Shown here piece after piece: positions 27,320-35,942 of a stretch of 56,822 nucleotides of DNA. Numbering within the stretch: position 1 is the first letter of the stretch; each line of letters opens with the position of its first letter. Under the pieces are notes generated by a model. It searched no databases. It was not told where the DNA came from and was given only the letters and a program-made list of their open reading frames with translations. The DNA lies in assembly GCA_052034685.1 (NCBI GenBank), contig JBPOIH010000006.1:1-56822 (forward strand), written 5' to 3'. This stretch comes from CAYUUR01 sp052034685. GTDB lineage: Bacteria; Patescibacteriota; Saccharimonadia; Saccharimonadales; CAYUUR01. The position numbers and the translations under genes are program-made.

Positions 27320-28176
27320 TTACCAAGCTCCTTTGCGATGTAGGTTTGCAGATCTTTTTGCCAGTCGTTACTTACAAATCCAGTCGCAGCGATCTTATCC
27401 AAAGCAAGTGTGCTCTGAAGAGGACGCATTGCAATACCGACCTTGCCTTCATAGTAGGCAGCTGTTGTGGTGTCCGTCACTGACAATTCGTCATAACCAG
27501 CGTGCTTAAATATTGCCCGAGTGATGTCGGCCCAGCTCGTTGGTTCACCACTGTTGGTGACGTTATATGTACCAAACGGTGCTTTTGTAGAGAGCACATG
27601 ATCAATTGCTCGAACAAGTTCCTGAGTGAAAGTCAGCCGGCCAATTTGATCAGATACAACCCGAGGACTTATGCCTTTGCTACCCAGATCGAGCATAGTA
27701 CGCACAAAGTTTTTGCCTTCGCCTATAACCCAGCTTGTACGGAGAATATAGTGCTTATCTACCTGAGAAACAAGGAGATCGCCAGCTGCTTTGCTGGCGC
27801 CATACACGCTGAGTGGTGAAAAAGCCTCGTTTTCATCATGCACTTCTCTCGTCCCGTCGAAGACGTAGTCGGTAGAAACATGCACAATAGCTTGTAGTTG
27901 GTTTTTCCATACTGCGTAAGTCAAATTCTTTACTGCATTGGCGTTAGCTTGCCAGGCTGCCAAACGTCCTTCGGTTGTTTCTGCGCCATCGACGTTAGTG
28001 TACGCAGCGGCATTGAGAATGATATCAACGCCTGACCAGTCAAAAGTATCAACCGCTTGACGGTCACCTATATCAAGCTCATCAATGTCGACTGCACGGG
28101 CTGTTGGGTACTGAGCTTGCAGGGCTCTGCCCAACTGGCCGCCAGCACCGACAATCAGCAATTTCTTGACGTTCAT
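27316..28176 (-). CDS. rmlD: dTDP-4-dehydrorhamnose reductase
   Basis: 286 residues from the ATG at 28176, one base after the rmlC stop (TAG-T-ATG). A GTG nine bases earlier is possible but overlaps rmlC. KKLLIVGAGGQLGRALQAQY is the GxxGxxG NADPH loop, ILNAAAYTNVDGAE carries the conserved NAAAYT box, and VSTDYVFDG plus YGASKAAGD hold the catalytic S/T-Y-K set. ILRTSWVIGEGKNFVRTML is typical for RmlD. It catalyses the last step, NADPH-dependent reduction of dTDP-4-keto-rhamnose to dTDP-L-rhamnose. Confidence 0.96.
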   Translation of the reverse strand: MNVKKLLIVGAGGQLGRALQAQYPTARAVDIDELDIGDRQAVDTFDWSGVDIILNAAAYTNVDGAETTEGRLAAWQANANAVKNLTYAVWKNQLQAIVHVSTDYVFDGTREVHDENEAFSPLSVYGASKAAGDLLVSQVDKHYILRTSWVIGEGKNFVRTMLDLGSKGISPRVVSDQIGRLTFTQELVRAIDHVLSTKAPFGTYNVTNSGEPTSWADITRAIFKHAGYDELSVTDTTTAAYYEGKVGIAMRPLQSTLALDKIAATGFVSNDWQKDLQTYIAKELGK

Positions 28177-28177
28177 A

Positions 28178-28747
28178 CTAGACACCTACCGCGCTAATGT
28201 CTTTGAGTCGTGGATGATTTCGGTCACGATCAGACAATGTCGCATCTGCAAGATCAATTGGCCACTCGATGTTTATATCGGGATCAGCAAGGTTCACGAA
28301 TAAATATTCATCATATTTGTCTGCGCTCCAGTGCGCATTCACGCTATACAGATAATACGTATCGTCTTGCAGAACTTGGAAGGAATTGGCCACGCCTTGA
28401 GGTAGAAAAACAGCCTTGTTATTGTTGAGTTCGAGCGATACTGTCTTGCCAAAAGACGCTCCAGCGCGCAAGTCTACATAAGCAACAAAAACACTACCTT
28501 TAGCTATCGATATATATTTGTCCCATGGTTCAGCATGAAAACCACGAGTTACCCCAGCGCGCTTATTGAATGAAATGTTATTCTGCACAGCGTTAAATGA
28601 TTCGGGCAATCCTGCTGCAACCAACTTCTCCTTTTGAAAGTTCTCCTGATAAAAGCCGCGTTCGTCAGAAATTGAAGTAACGTCAAACCACAGCAGTCCT
28701 GGAATTTCTGTATTGTGTGCCATGAAGGTGGTGGTCGGTGCCGCCAT
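28178..28747 (-). CDS. rmlC: dTDP-4-dehydrorhamnose 3,5-epimerase
   Basis: 189 residues from the ATG at 28747, which lies one base after the rmlB stop (TAG-T-ATG). The open frame continues to 29032, but that part is antisense-free coding of rmlB in another frame and adds about 95 unlikely residues. Cupin fold marks: ERGFYQENFQKEKLVAAGLP, NNISFNKRAGVTRGFHAEPW with the active-site His, KGSVFVAYVDLRAGASFGK, and FLPQGVANSFQVLQDDTYYL. It inverts C3 and C5 of dTDP-4-keto-6-deoxyglucose. It stands second in the B-C-D-A operon. Confidence 0.95.
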   Translation of the reverse strand: MAAPTTTFMAHNTEIPGLLWFDVTSISDERGFYQENFQKEKLVAAGLPESFNAVQNNISFNKRAGVTRGFHAEPWDKYISIAKGSVFVAYVDLRAGASFGKTVSLELNNNKAVFLPQGVANSFQVLQDDTYYLYSVNAHWSADKYDEYLFVNLADPDINIEWPIDLADATLSDRDRNHPRLKDISAVGV

Positions 28748-28748
28748 A

Positions 28749-29747
28749 CTAATGTCCCGCCTTCTGGTACTTTTCTTCAGTGGCCTTCTTCTGTGGTTTC
28801 CACCAGCTTTCGTGGCTTTTGTACCAGTCGATTGTTGCCTTGAGTCCTGCGCTGAAGTCGGTATAAACAGGCTGCCAGCCAAGCTCGTCACGAAGTTTAG
28901 TGGCGTCAATTGCATACCGCATGTCGTGACCAGGCCTATCAGCCACATGTTCATAGTCATGTGCGTCTTTGCCCATCGCAACCAAGATACTCTCGACAAC
29001 TTCCTTGTTATTCTTTTCACCATCCGCACCAATTAAGTAGGTCTCACCAACAACGCCTTTTTCCAAAATTGTTAGTACCGCAGAACTATGGTCTTCAGTA
29101 TGTATCCAGTCTCGGACGTTTTCGCCCGTGCCGTATAGCTTTGGTTTACGTCCTTCAATAATCTCAGTTATCTGCCGTGGTATGAATTTTTCAACATGTT
29201 GATACGGCCCATAGTTATTGGAACAGTTAGAGATGGTCGCCTGTACATTGAAACTACGTACCCATGCTCTTACGAGTAAGTCAGAAGCCGCCTTAGTACT
29301 CGAGTAGGGACTGGATGGATTGTAGGGAGTTTTATCAGTAAATTTCGCAGGATCGTCTAACTCAAGGTCACCGTATACCTCATCGGTTGATACATGATGA
29401 AAACGTGTCTTATGCTTGCGCACGGCTTCAAGCAACGTATAGGTGCCAATAATATTTGAATCCAAGAAGGGGCGTGGATTGAGAAGTGAGTTGTCATTAT
29501 GTGACTCTGCTGCAAAGTGCACAACCGCGTCAGCATCAGCCACTAATTCGTCGACCAACTTTTCATCACAAATATTGCCAACGACTAGTTTAACCCGCGT
29601 ATCATCTAAGCCTTCAAGGTTCGTTTTGTTGCCCGCATAGGTTAGCGCGTCGAGCACGGCAATAGTCCAGTCAGGTCGTTCACGGTATATGTAATGAACA
29701 AAGTTTGACCCAATGAACCCCGCGCCGCCAGTGACAACTATCCTCAT
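28749..29747 (-). CDS. rmlB: dTDP-glucose 4,6-dehydratase
   Basis: 332 residues. Extended SDR fold: MRIVVTGGAGFIGSNFVHYI (GxxGxxG), VVHFAAESHNDNSLLNPRPF (the AAESHVD box, here with HND), HHVSTDEVYGDLELDD (catalytic TDE), and YSSTKAASDLLVRAW (YxxxK). NCSNNYGPYQHVEKFIPRQI is highly diagnostic. It turns dTDP-glucose into dTDP-4-keto-6-deoxyglucose with bound NAD. First of the Rml block; the ManB gene ends 30 bases upstream, so the operon probably continues from the sugar-phosphate transferase at 33630. Confidence 0.97.
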   Translation of the reverse strand: MRIVVTGGAGFIGSNFVHYIYRERPDWTIAVLDALTYAGNKTNLEGLDDTRVKLVVGNICDEKLVDELVADADAVVHFAAESHNDNSLLNPRPFLDSNIIGTYTLLEAVRKHKTRFHHVSTDEVYGDLELDDPAKFTDKTPYNPSSPYSSTKAASDLLVRAWVRSFNVQATISNCSNNYGPYQHVEKFIPRQITEIIEGRKPKLYGTGENVRDWIHTEDHSSAVLTILEKGVVGETYLIGADGEKNNKEVVESILVAMGKDAHDYEHVADRPGHDMRYAIDATKLRDELGWQPVYTDFSAGLKATIDWYKSHESWWKPQKKATEEKYQKAGH

Positions 29748-29777
29748 ATAGATACCAGTATATCAAGATAGGACGGC

Positions 29778-31124
29778 TTATGCGGTAATTACTGCCGTAA
29801 CTTTTGCAACGAGCTTATCAAGAGTTGCCTGATTCTTTGCTTCGGCGTTAAGACGTAGGATAGATTCTGTGTTACTTGGGCGAATATTGCACCAGGCGTC
29901 ATCAAGCCAAATGGTTAGTCCATCAAGCTCATCTTGCTTGGCATCTGTAAAAGCGCTTTTGACAGCGGCAATGACAGCCTCTTTATCATGGACTTCAAAG
30001 TTTGTTTCAGTAATCTGGTGGTATTTGCGGAAGACGTCAGCCAGTTCAGATAGTTTTTTGCCACTATCAGATAGAACAGCCAAGCCGACCATGGCAGCGA
30101 TAAGTCCCGAATCGGCCATAAAGTTATCGCGGAAATAGTAGTGCGCGCTGCTTTCACCGGCGAAAGTCGCATCGTAACGACGCATGTCGTCCTTGATAAA
30201 CGAATGCCCGACCTTTGTACGAATACCTTTGCCGCCGTCTGCCTCAATCGTTTCTGGTACAACCCAACCACATGTGGCGTTGTAGAGAACAGTTGCGCCA
30301 GGATACTTGCCCAGGAAGTAGTGGGCAAGTAGGGCAGTCATGACCGTACCACTCAACGCTTCACCATTTTCATCGATCAAGACGGCTCGGTCACCATCAG
30401 CATCAAAGGCGAGGCCGACGTCAGCCTTTTCTGACCTCACTTTTGCAATCAAATCTGCAACGTTCTCAGCTTCAATCGGATTTGCAATATGATTTGGGAA
30501 GCTGCCATCAAGTTCAAAGTACATTTCGGTAACGTCAAATGGCACATATGGTTCGATCTCAGGGAAGATTTTACCTGCCATGCCGTTGCCGGCGTCGACC
30601 ACAAGCTTGAAGGGCTTTAAAGTCGACGGGTCAATGAATGAAAGCACATGTTGAACCCACGCTTCGGCAAGATCTTTTCGCGTAACACTACCGATTGAAG
30701 TAGTAGTCGGTAGTTCAGATTCATTGATAACAGTATCGCGTACTTCCTGGAGCCCTGTATCGATGCCAACTGGCTTGGCTTCTTCCCGGCAAAACTTTAT
30801 GCCGTTGTATTCACCAGGGTTATGACTGGCTGTGATCATGACCCCGCCTGCCAAACCAAGGCTACCAGCAGCAAAATAGATCATGTCACTAGTGACTTGG
30901 CCTATGTCCATGACATCTCGACCGGCAGCGGTTAATCCGCGGATGATTGCTTCTGCAAAATCTGCGGAGTCAGGTCGCATGTCACGACCTACTGCTACGA
31001 TGCCTTCACGGGGTAGCCATAAACCAAAAGCATGGCCAATCCGTTCGACAACCGCTTCATTTAGTTCGGTACCAACTTTGCCGCGCACGTCATAGGCCTT
31101 AAAGATGCTTGCATCTATGTTCAT
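29778..31124 (-). CDS. manB: Phosphomannomutase/phosphoglucomutase
   Basis: 448 residues. All four alpha-D-phosphohexomutase parts are visible: IFKAYDVRGKVGTELNEAVV, the phosphoserine loop GGVMITASHNPGEYNGIKFC (S of TASHNP), the metal loop GLAFDADGDRAVLIDENGEA, and the sugar-binding TFAGESSAHYYFRDNFMADS (GEXS). The C-terminal phosphate loop has NIRPSNTESILRLNAEAK. It interconverts hexose-6- and 1-phosphates and can supply glucose-1-phosphate to RmlA and mannose-1-phosphate to GDP-mannose. Linked to the upstream GT4 gene by an ATGA overlap. Confidence 0.94.
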   Translation of the reverse strand: MNIDASIFKAYDVRGKVGTELNEAVVERIGHAFGLWLPREGIVAVGRDMRPDSADFAEAIIRGLTAAGRDVMDIGQVTSDMIYFAAGSLGLAGGVMITASHNPGEYNGIKFCREEAKPVGIDTGLQEVRDTVINESELPTTTSIGSVTRKDLAEAWVQHVLSFIDPSTLKPFKLVVDAGNGMAGKIFPEIEPYVPFDVTEMYFELDGSFPNHIANPIEAENVADLIAKVRSEKADVGLAFDADGDRAVLIDENGEALSGTVMTALLAHYFLGKYPGATVLYNATCGWVVPETIEADGGKGIRTKVGHSFIKDDMRRYDATFAGESSAHYYFRDNFMADSGLIAAMVGLAVLSDSGKKLSELADVFRKYHQITETNFEVHDKEAVIAAVKSAFTDAKQDELDGLTIWLDDAWCNIRPSNTESILRLNAEAKNQATLDKLVAKVTAVITA

Positions 31125-32209
31125 GTGTTCTCCGCGATAGTTTTCTTCATATTCGAATGAAAAGCTTCAGTACTGAATGACTGCGCATGTTTGGCTATCA
31201 GCTTGTGGTTGTAATCTAAAGGTCTGAATGTCAACAGTGCTTCCTTAAGCGACTCGACGGTCTGCTTGGGGAAGAACGTACCGGTTTTGTTTGGCACGAC
31301 ATAGTCGAGTGCACCGCCAGCATGATAGGCGATAACTGGTGTCCCAGCTGCCATTGCTTCAACAGGCGTAATGCCAAAGTCATCATAAGCTGCAAAAATA
31401 AATGCTTCTGCCGAAGCAAGCAGTATGGGCATTTCCTGATCGCTCACATCATCACGAATAGTGACAGTTGGCCCCGCCAGACTACGCAGTGCTTCTCGCT
31501 CCGGTCCGCGTCCAATCACAGTAAGTGGTAGCTCAAGTTCTGTGCAGGCTTGCACAATCAAACTAACCTGTTTCTGTGGCACAAGCCGGCCAGCAGTTAC
31601 GAAGCCAGAGCGTTTTTTGTCAGTAGTTTTGAAGCGTTCCGTATCAACAGGAGGGTGGACGACAACCGCATCACGACCGTAGAACTTCTTGACTTCACTC
31701 GCCGTGTGGGTTGAGTTAGCAATGAAATAGTCTGGCCGCTGACTGGCTTTTAGGTCCCAACGCCTTAGTGGACCGACCAGCAAACGCAGACCGAGCCGTA
31801 CGACAGGGTTTAAAATCCCAAAGCCTGGCTCTCGCAAGTACTGTTCGTAATGTCCCCAATAAAAATGAACCGGCGCATGGCAATAGCAAATGTGTGTGGT
31901 GTCTTTAGATGTATGAATGCCTTTGGCTTCACCATTACCAGTACTTGATATAACTAAGTCGTAAGCACTAAGGTCGAGCCGCGTGACCCACAGAATACGC
32001 AGAAATGGAATGAACTTGCGAAGTGGCCCGAGATGTTGCAGCCAACCAGTAACGACTTTGTCGTCAAGTCGTCTACGCCATTCGTCAGTTGCATACGAAG
32101 TATAAATCGGTGCGTCAGGATAAAGTTGGTGCAAGTTCTCGACAACACGTTCTGCGCCGCCGCCGACGAGCCAGTCGTGCACAATCGCAACGCGTGGCTT
32201 CTGGGGCAC
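31121..32209 (-). CDS. Glycosyltransferase family 4 (WbaZ/mannosyltransferase-like)
   Basis: 362 residues starting at a GTG that shares its G with the upstream stop (TAGTG). RVAIVHDWLVGGGAERVVEN is the donor loop of a well-known GT4 group that often sits next to WbaP/WcaJ-type genes. THICYCHAPVHFYWGHYEQY (about 104-123), SGFVTAGRLVPQKQVSLIVQ, and FGITPVEAMAAGTPVIAYHA (E-x7-E as E of the missing first position and PVEAMAAG) are clear. It probably adds the second sugar to the undecaprenyl-PP-linked first sugar made by the adjacent transferase. Mannose is plausible because manB follows, but not shown. Confidence 0.9.
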   Translation of the reverse strand: MPQKPRVAIVHDWLVGGGAERVVENLHQLYPDAPIYTSYATDEWRRRLDDKVVTGWLQHLGPLRKFIPFLRILWVTRLDLSAYDLVISSTGNGEAKGIHTSKDTTHICYCHAPVHFYWGHYEQYLREPGFGILNPVVRLGLRLLVGPLRRWDLKASQRPDYFIANSTHTASEVKKFYGRDAVVVHPPVDTERFKTTDKKRSGFVTAGRLVPQKQVSLIVQACTELELPLTVIGRGPEREALRSLAGPTVTIRDDVSDQEMPILLASAEAFIFAAYDDFGITPVEAMAAGTPVIAYHAGGALDYVVPNKTGTFFPKQTVESLKEALLTFRPLDYNHKLIAKHAQSFSTEAFHSNMKKTIAENT

Positions 32210-33630
32210 TAGCGCTTCTCCTTATAGATGATGAACCGCAGGGTTTTGAGTAAGATAACAATATCAAGCCAAAAGCTCCAGTTCTGAACATAGTAGAGGT
32301 CGAGTTTACGTCGTTCCTCAAAGCTAATATCACGCCTTCCAGAAACTTGTGCAAGCCCGGTAAGCCCGGATTTAACACTGACAATACTTTGTTTGCCTTC
32401 GGCTTTCTCAATCTCTTCAGGCACCAAGGCGCGTGGCCCAACCAAACTGATATCACCTTTAAGGATATTAAATAGTTGTGGTAATTCATCGAGACTCGTT
32501 ATGCGCAGTAAGTGACCGATAGGCGTAAAGCGTGGGTCATTTGGCAGGAAGTCACCATTTTCGCGATATTTTTTCAGCAGGTCAGGGCGACCCAATCGTC
32601 GAAAGCCTTCTTCAGTGCTACAAGTGTATTTCATTTTTGTTGTTCTGAACTTATATAGTTTGAACCGTGAGTTGAAACGAGTGATCCGCTTTTGTTTGAA
32701 GAGAATTGGCCCAGGGCTGAAGATGTAGACCAAAACGGCGATAAGCAAAATGAGCGGTGAGAGGACAATCAGTAGCAAGAGCGAGGTAATAATGTCAAAA
32801 CTGCGTTTTACAATTCGTCCCCAGCCGATAAGCGCTGTCTGGTGAACATTGATAACAGGAATTGATGAGCGAAACAGCTCAACGTCGATATTGCCAACAA
32901 ACAACTCTGTGTTGCCTGGCACAAAACGAAAGGAAGCGTGGTTTTCCTGGGCAAAGGTGAGGATTTCATTATTACGCGCCGTATCAGCATAAAGTTCTGT
33001 CTGGATGATGCCCTGAATCCTTGGCTTACCGATATGTTTCGCTGCTTCAGCAAAGCTACTAAAGCTCGGTACGTCCGAATAAGTTGCCTTACCTACGACC
33101 CCTACGACGTTATAGCCAGACTTGCGACTATTGCCGAGCGATCCGATAAGTTCCTTGGTCATTGCCGTATCTCCCACGAGCAGCACATGCGTTATCCCAA
33201 TATTGTACCCGTAGAGCATCTGGCGTATGAGTCGGGCGAGCGTACGGAACAGTACGAGAAATACAAAGGCTAACACAAATCCGTAAACAGGCACCAGCCG
33301 TGCCGGAAATATTGGCCGATTTATGACGAATTCCGCCGTGATAATAAACAACAAACCAATAAATGAACCAACAAATAGCCGAGCAATCTCATTAAAGCGT
33401 TTTTCGTAAATATTCTGAGAATACAGACCAAGCAGGGCGAACACGATAATCCAGAATGGAACTAACGCGAGGAAGAGGCCAAGATATGTCATGGCCGGTA
33501 CTTGTTCGACGAGGGGGCGGGCGTCATACGTCACACGTAACAGATACGCACCAACGAACGCAGCCACGAGTGCTAAAAAGTCGCCGAGGACCAGCACTAA
33601 TCCATATATCACTGATGCGTTACTTTTCAT
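32209..33630 (-). CDS. Undecaprenyl-phosphate sugar-1-phosphate transferase (polyprenol-P hexose-P transferase)
   Basis: 473 residues. Four N-terminal membrane helices (about 10-120), a CoA-binding-like Rossmann middle (GITHVLLVGDTAMTKELIGS) and a C-terminal catalytic domain with membrane helix: RIVKRSFDIITSLLLLIVLS, GPILFKQKRITRFNSRFKLY, FRTTKMKYTC, RITSLDELPQLFNILKGDIS and LVGPRALVPEE. The DE in SLDELPQ and R/P of VGPRP-like LVGPRAL are catalytic in WbaP/WcaJ/CpsE. It puts the first sugar phosphate on undecaprenyl phosphate and so starts the glycan. It heads the long minus-strand operon, with a predicted extended -10 eleven bases before the ATG. Confidence 0.93.
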   Translation of the reverse strand: MKSNASVIYGLVLVLGDFLALVAAFVGAYLLRVTYDARPLVEQVPAMTYLGLFLALVPFWIIVFALLGLYSQNIYEKRFNEIARLFVGSFIGLLFIITAEFVINRPIFPARLVPVYGFVLAFVFLVLFRTLARLIRQMLYGYNIGITHVLLVGDTAMTKELIGSLGNSRKSGYNVVGVVGKATYSDVPSFSSFAEAAKHIGKPRIQGIIQTELYADTARNNEILTFAQENHASFRFVPGNTELFVGNIDVELFRSSIPVINVHQTALIGWGRIVKRSFDIITSLLLLIVLSPLILLIAVLVYIFSPGPILFKQKRITRFNSRFKLYKFRTTKMKYTCSTEEGFRRLGRPDLLKKYRENGDFLPNDPRFTPIGHLLRITSLDELPQLFNILKGDISLVGPRALVPEEIEKAEGKQSIVSVKSGLTGLAQVSGRRDISFEERRKLDLYYVQNWSFWLDIVILLKTLRFIIYKEKR

Positions 33631-33641
33631 TTATACTGTAA

Positions 33642-33650
33642 ATAATACCA
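33642..33650 (-). promoter_or_regulatory. Extended -10 promoter for the sugar-transferase/Rml operon, in a 23-bp divergent gap
   Basis: On the minus strand TGG-TATTAT ends eleven bases before the ATG at 33630. The plus-strand gene at 33654 must use the same 23-bp gap; AATAAT at 33641-33646, on the same bases, is its best -10 candidate with seven bases to the ATG. Confidence 0.55.
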
Positions 33651-33653
33651 TTT

Positions 33654-35015
33654 ATGATGAAAAAGAATGCACCGCTTACTCCAACACAGATTGCCCGCGC
33701 TGGCAATATGGTCTTGTTGGCTGTGCTATTACTTCTACCGTTTCATGCGTTTCTATCAACCTGGCTAGCCAGCTTAACGGGCTATTTAGACCTCGTGCGT
33801 ATCTGGAAAGAAATTGCTCTACTACTGTGTTTGATTATTGCCCTCGTGGTGTTGCTTCTTGATCGGTCACGACTATGGACGAAGCTATTAGAAACGTCGG
33901 TCATTCGTTGGGCATTGCTATTTACGCTACTGACGTTACTGGTTGGTGTAGTAACTCTCCAGGCTAATAATGTGTCGGCGGAAGCTATCGTCTACGGTTT
34001 GATTATTCAGCTACGGTTGGTAGCAATATTCGTATTAGCGGCTTTCTTTGCGCTGTACGATGACACACTTATGCGTCGCTGGAAGCAAATTGTGCTGGTA
34101 CCGGCAGTCGTGGTGGTAGTTTTTGGCCTCATGCAAGTACTCGTATTACCATATGATTTCTTGCGACATTTTGGGTATGGTCCAGATACAATACCTGCTT
34201 TTCAGACAATTGACGGCAAGCTAGCCTTTCAAAGATATCAATCGACCTTACGTGGCGCGAATCCCCTCGGCGCCTACCTACTTATAGTCATAACAACTCT
34301 TATAATCCATCTGTATAAAAAAAGGCGTGATTATGCTGCCTATGCCTTACTTACCGGTAGTACGATACTCCTGTATTTTACGTATTCAAGGAGCGCATGG
34401 CTCGGACTTCTTGTTGCATTAGCTGTGCTGGGTCTCATAAAAGGTCGGCAATATCTGCGGCGCAGTAGTCTTGTTGCAATGGTCATTGTACTGGTAGTTT
34501 TATTATTTGGCCTCTGGACGCAGCGTAATAATGATTACATCCAAAACACATTCTTTCATTCCGATGAGACTTCTCAGGCTGCAACTAGTAGTAATCAGCA
34601 GCGTGGACAGGCTTTGCGATCTTCACTTGAAGAAGTTCGCGAACAACCATGGGGTGGCGGGGTCGGAAGTGCCGGACCGGCATCGGCTCGTAACGAATAC
34701 GCTTCAGCGCGCATCGCCGAGAACTACTTTATCCAGGTTGGTCAAGAGTTGGGTTGGGCAGGCGTTGTGTTGTTGCTTGGTTTAGTGACGTCGCTTAGTA
34801 TCTGGCTTTGGGGGGTTCGTAGTAGTGAACTTGGCCTTGTTTTGCTAGCGTCGTTTGTCGGTATCACCGTCATTAACCTTGTCTCTCACGCTTGGGCTGA
34901 TGACACACTAGCTCTACTGTGGTGGGGTCTCGCCGGTACGTGTTTTGGCCATGGTATACTGAACAGAGTACAAACGAACCAAAACCATGAAAAGCAAAAA
35001 ACCAAACGAATATAG
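33654..35015 (+). CDS. O-antigen ligase family membrane protein (WaaL/RfaL-like)
   Basis: 453 residues with about eleven membrane helices. The long outer loop between late helices carries the family signature: QRGQALRSSLEEVREQPWGG, then GSAGPASARNEYASARIAEN and YFIQVGQELGWAGVVLLLG, equal to the H/N-x-x-x-x-x-x-E-x-G region of Wzy_C proteins. FQRYQSTLRGANPLGAYLLI and YFTYSRSAWLGLLVALAVLG (SRSAWLG box) are typical. It should join a lipid-linked glycan to an acceptor on the outer side of the membrane. With no outer membrane expected, the acceptor is probably cell-wall or protein. It overlaps gtrA by 29 bases. Confidence 0.88.
   Translation: MMKKNAPLTPTQIARAGNMVLLAVLLLLPFHAFLSTWLASLTGYLDLVRIWKEIALLLCLIIALVVLLLDRSRLWTKLLETSVIRWALLFTLLTLLVGVVTLQANNVSAEAIVYGLIIQLRLVAIFVLAAFFALYDDTLMRRWKQIVLVPAVVVVVFGLMQVLVLPYDFLRHFGYGPDTIPAFQTIDGKLAFQRYQSTLRGANPLGAYLLIVITTLIIHLYKKRRDYAAYALLTGSTILLYFTYSRSAWLGLLVALAVLGLIKGRQYLRRSSLVAMVIVLVVLLFGLWTQRNNDYIQNTFFHSDETSQAATSSNQQRGQALRSSLEEVREQPWGGGVGSAGPASARNEYASARIAENYFIQVGQELGWAGVVLLLGLVTSLSIWLWGVRSSELGLVLLASFVGITVINLVSHAWADDTLALLWWGLAGTCFGHGILNRVQTNQNHEKQKTKRI
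34952..34960 (+). promoter_or_regulatory. Internal extended -10 promoter candidate before gtrA
   Basis: TGG-TATACT lies inside the end of the ligase gene. A start near 34967 would give a leader of about 20 bases without a Shine-Dalgarno sequence before the ATG at 34987. Confidence 0.4.
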
Positions 35016-35478
35016 AAGAATTGCCGAGTATTTGGTCTCTGGCGGCGCCTGGTTCTGGTCGGGTTACCTACTTTTTGGGCTGTTATACAGTGTTTTCGGC
35101 TTTGGTATTGTTCCGGCAAAAATAACCTCGTATATATTCGGTCTAACAGTTAACTTTTTATTGCAGCGCTACTGGGTATTTGATAGCCGCGACGCCCGTA
35201 AGCAACTTGATGTTGTCACCGGACGGTACATTGCTCTTTCAGTAGTAAACCTAGTGATTGATACGGTTATAGTTTGGTCTCTCAGTAAAGCGGGAATCAC
35301 ACCATACATTGGCCAGTTTGTTTCTGCCGGGTTCTTTACGGTATGGAACTACGCGTGGTATCGATTGTGGGTATTTGCACGAAAGACTAAGCCAACGCCT
35401 CGCCGTGCCGCCTCGCCGGCTATCAAACGGCCAAAACACGTTTCACACCCTATTAAAAGAAAGCGTAAAATAACGTAA
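34987..35478 (+). CDS. gtrA: GtrA family membrane protein
   Basis: 163 residues with four membrane helices, the standard GtrA plan: RRIAEYLVSGGAWFWSGYLL, ITSYIFGLTVNFLLQRYWVF (the NFxxxRxWVF signature), a third helix with ALSVVNLVIDTVIVW, and FVSAGFFTVWNYAWYRLWVF near the end. GtrA proteins are thought to flip undecaprenyl-phosphate-sugars or help GT-C enzymes. The basic C-terminal tail (about 140-163, KRPKHVSHPIKRKRK) is an extra. It overlaps the upstream ligase gene and its TAA overlaps the next ATG (TAATG), so it is coupled on both sides. Confidence 0.9.
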   Translation: MKSKKPNEYRRIAEYLVSGGAWFWSGYLLFGLLYSVFGFGIVPAKITSYIFGLTVNFLLQRYWVFDSRDARKQLDVVTGRYIALSVVNLVIDTVIVWSLSKAGITPYIGQFVSAGFFTVWNYAWYRLWVFARKTKPTPRRAASPAIKRPKHVSHPIKRKRKIT

Positions 35479-35942
35479 TGGAAGAGAAAAATCAGATTAG
35501 GCCAACAAAAAAACAGCGCGAGATCCTTAGTTTTATCGATTCCTTTATTGCAGAACATGGCTATAGTCCAAGCTATCGCGAAATCATGACCGGTCTCGAC
35601 TACACCTCAGTAGCGACGGTAGCGCTGCATGTAAACAGTCTTATCAAGCGGGGCCATATAAAGAAACGTGATCACGCAGCGCGTTCTTTAGAAGTGGTTA
35701 CGTCCACACTTGACCAAGCGGAAAAGCTGAAAACCAACCAAGTTAAAGCATCTGAAGAGAAGTGGCTCGTAGACAAGGTTGAACACCGTTTTGCCGAGGC
35801 GGAAAATAGTAAACCAGATCCTGCAGCTATGGATAGCTTGTATGTATTGGTCGGGGCACTGAAGGTGTTAGGGTTGGACGGCGCAGCCCAGAGTTTTATT
35901 CCGCGGCTGGCAGCGTTAAAAGCGCGGTATACTAAAGCGTAA
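35478..35942 (+). CDS. LexA-N-type winged-helix DNA-binding protein without peptidase domain
   Basis: 154 residues. Residues about 8-75 match the LexA DNA-binding domain: RPTKKQREILSFIDSFIAEH, YSPSYREIMTGLDYTSVATV and ALHVNSLIKRGHIKKRDHAA with the closing ARSLEVV. LexA would continue with an Ala-Gly cleavage site and a Ser/Lys S24 peptidase; neither is present. Instead there is a helical, charged C-terminal part (about 80-154, with SLYVLVGALKVLGLDGAA) that I do not recognise and which may be for dimerisation or ligand sensing. It sits between gtrA and uppP with TAATG overlaps, so a role in regulating this glycan unit is plausible but unproven. Confidence 0.8.
   Translation: MEEKNQIRPTKKQREILSFIDSFIAEHGYSPSYREIMTGLDYTSVATVALHVNSLIKRGHIKKRDHAARSLEVVTSTLDQAEKLKTNQVKASEEKWLVDKVEHRFAEAENSKPDPAAMDSLYVLVGALKVLGLDGAAQSFIPRLAALKARYTKA

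Noticed and set aside
28748..29032. N-terminal extension of rmlC by about 95 residues
   Set aside because: It is the rmlB gene read in another frame; RmlC is normally about 180-190 residues and starts at 28747.
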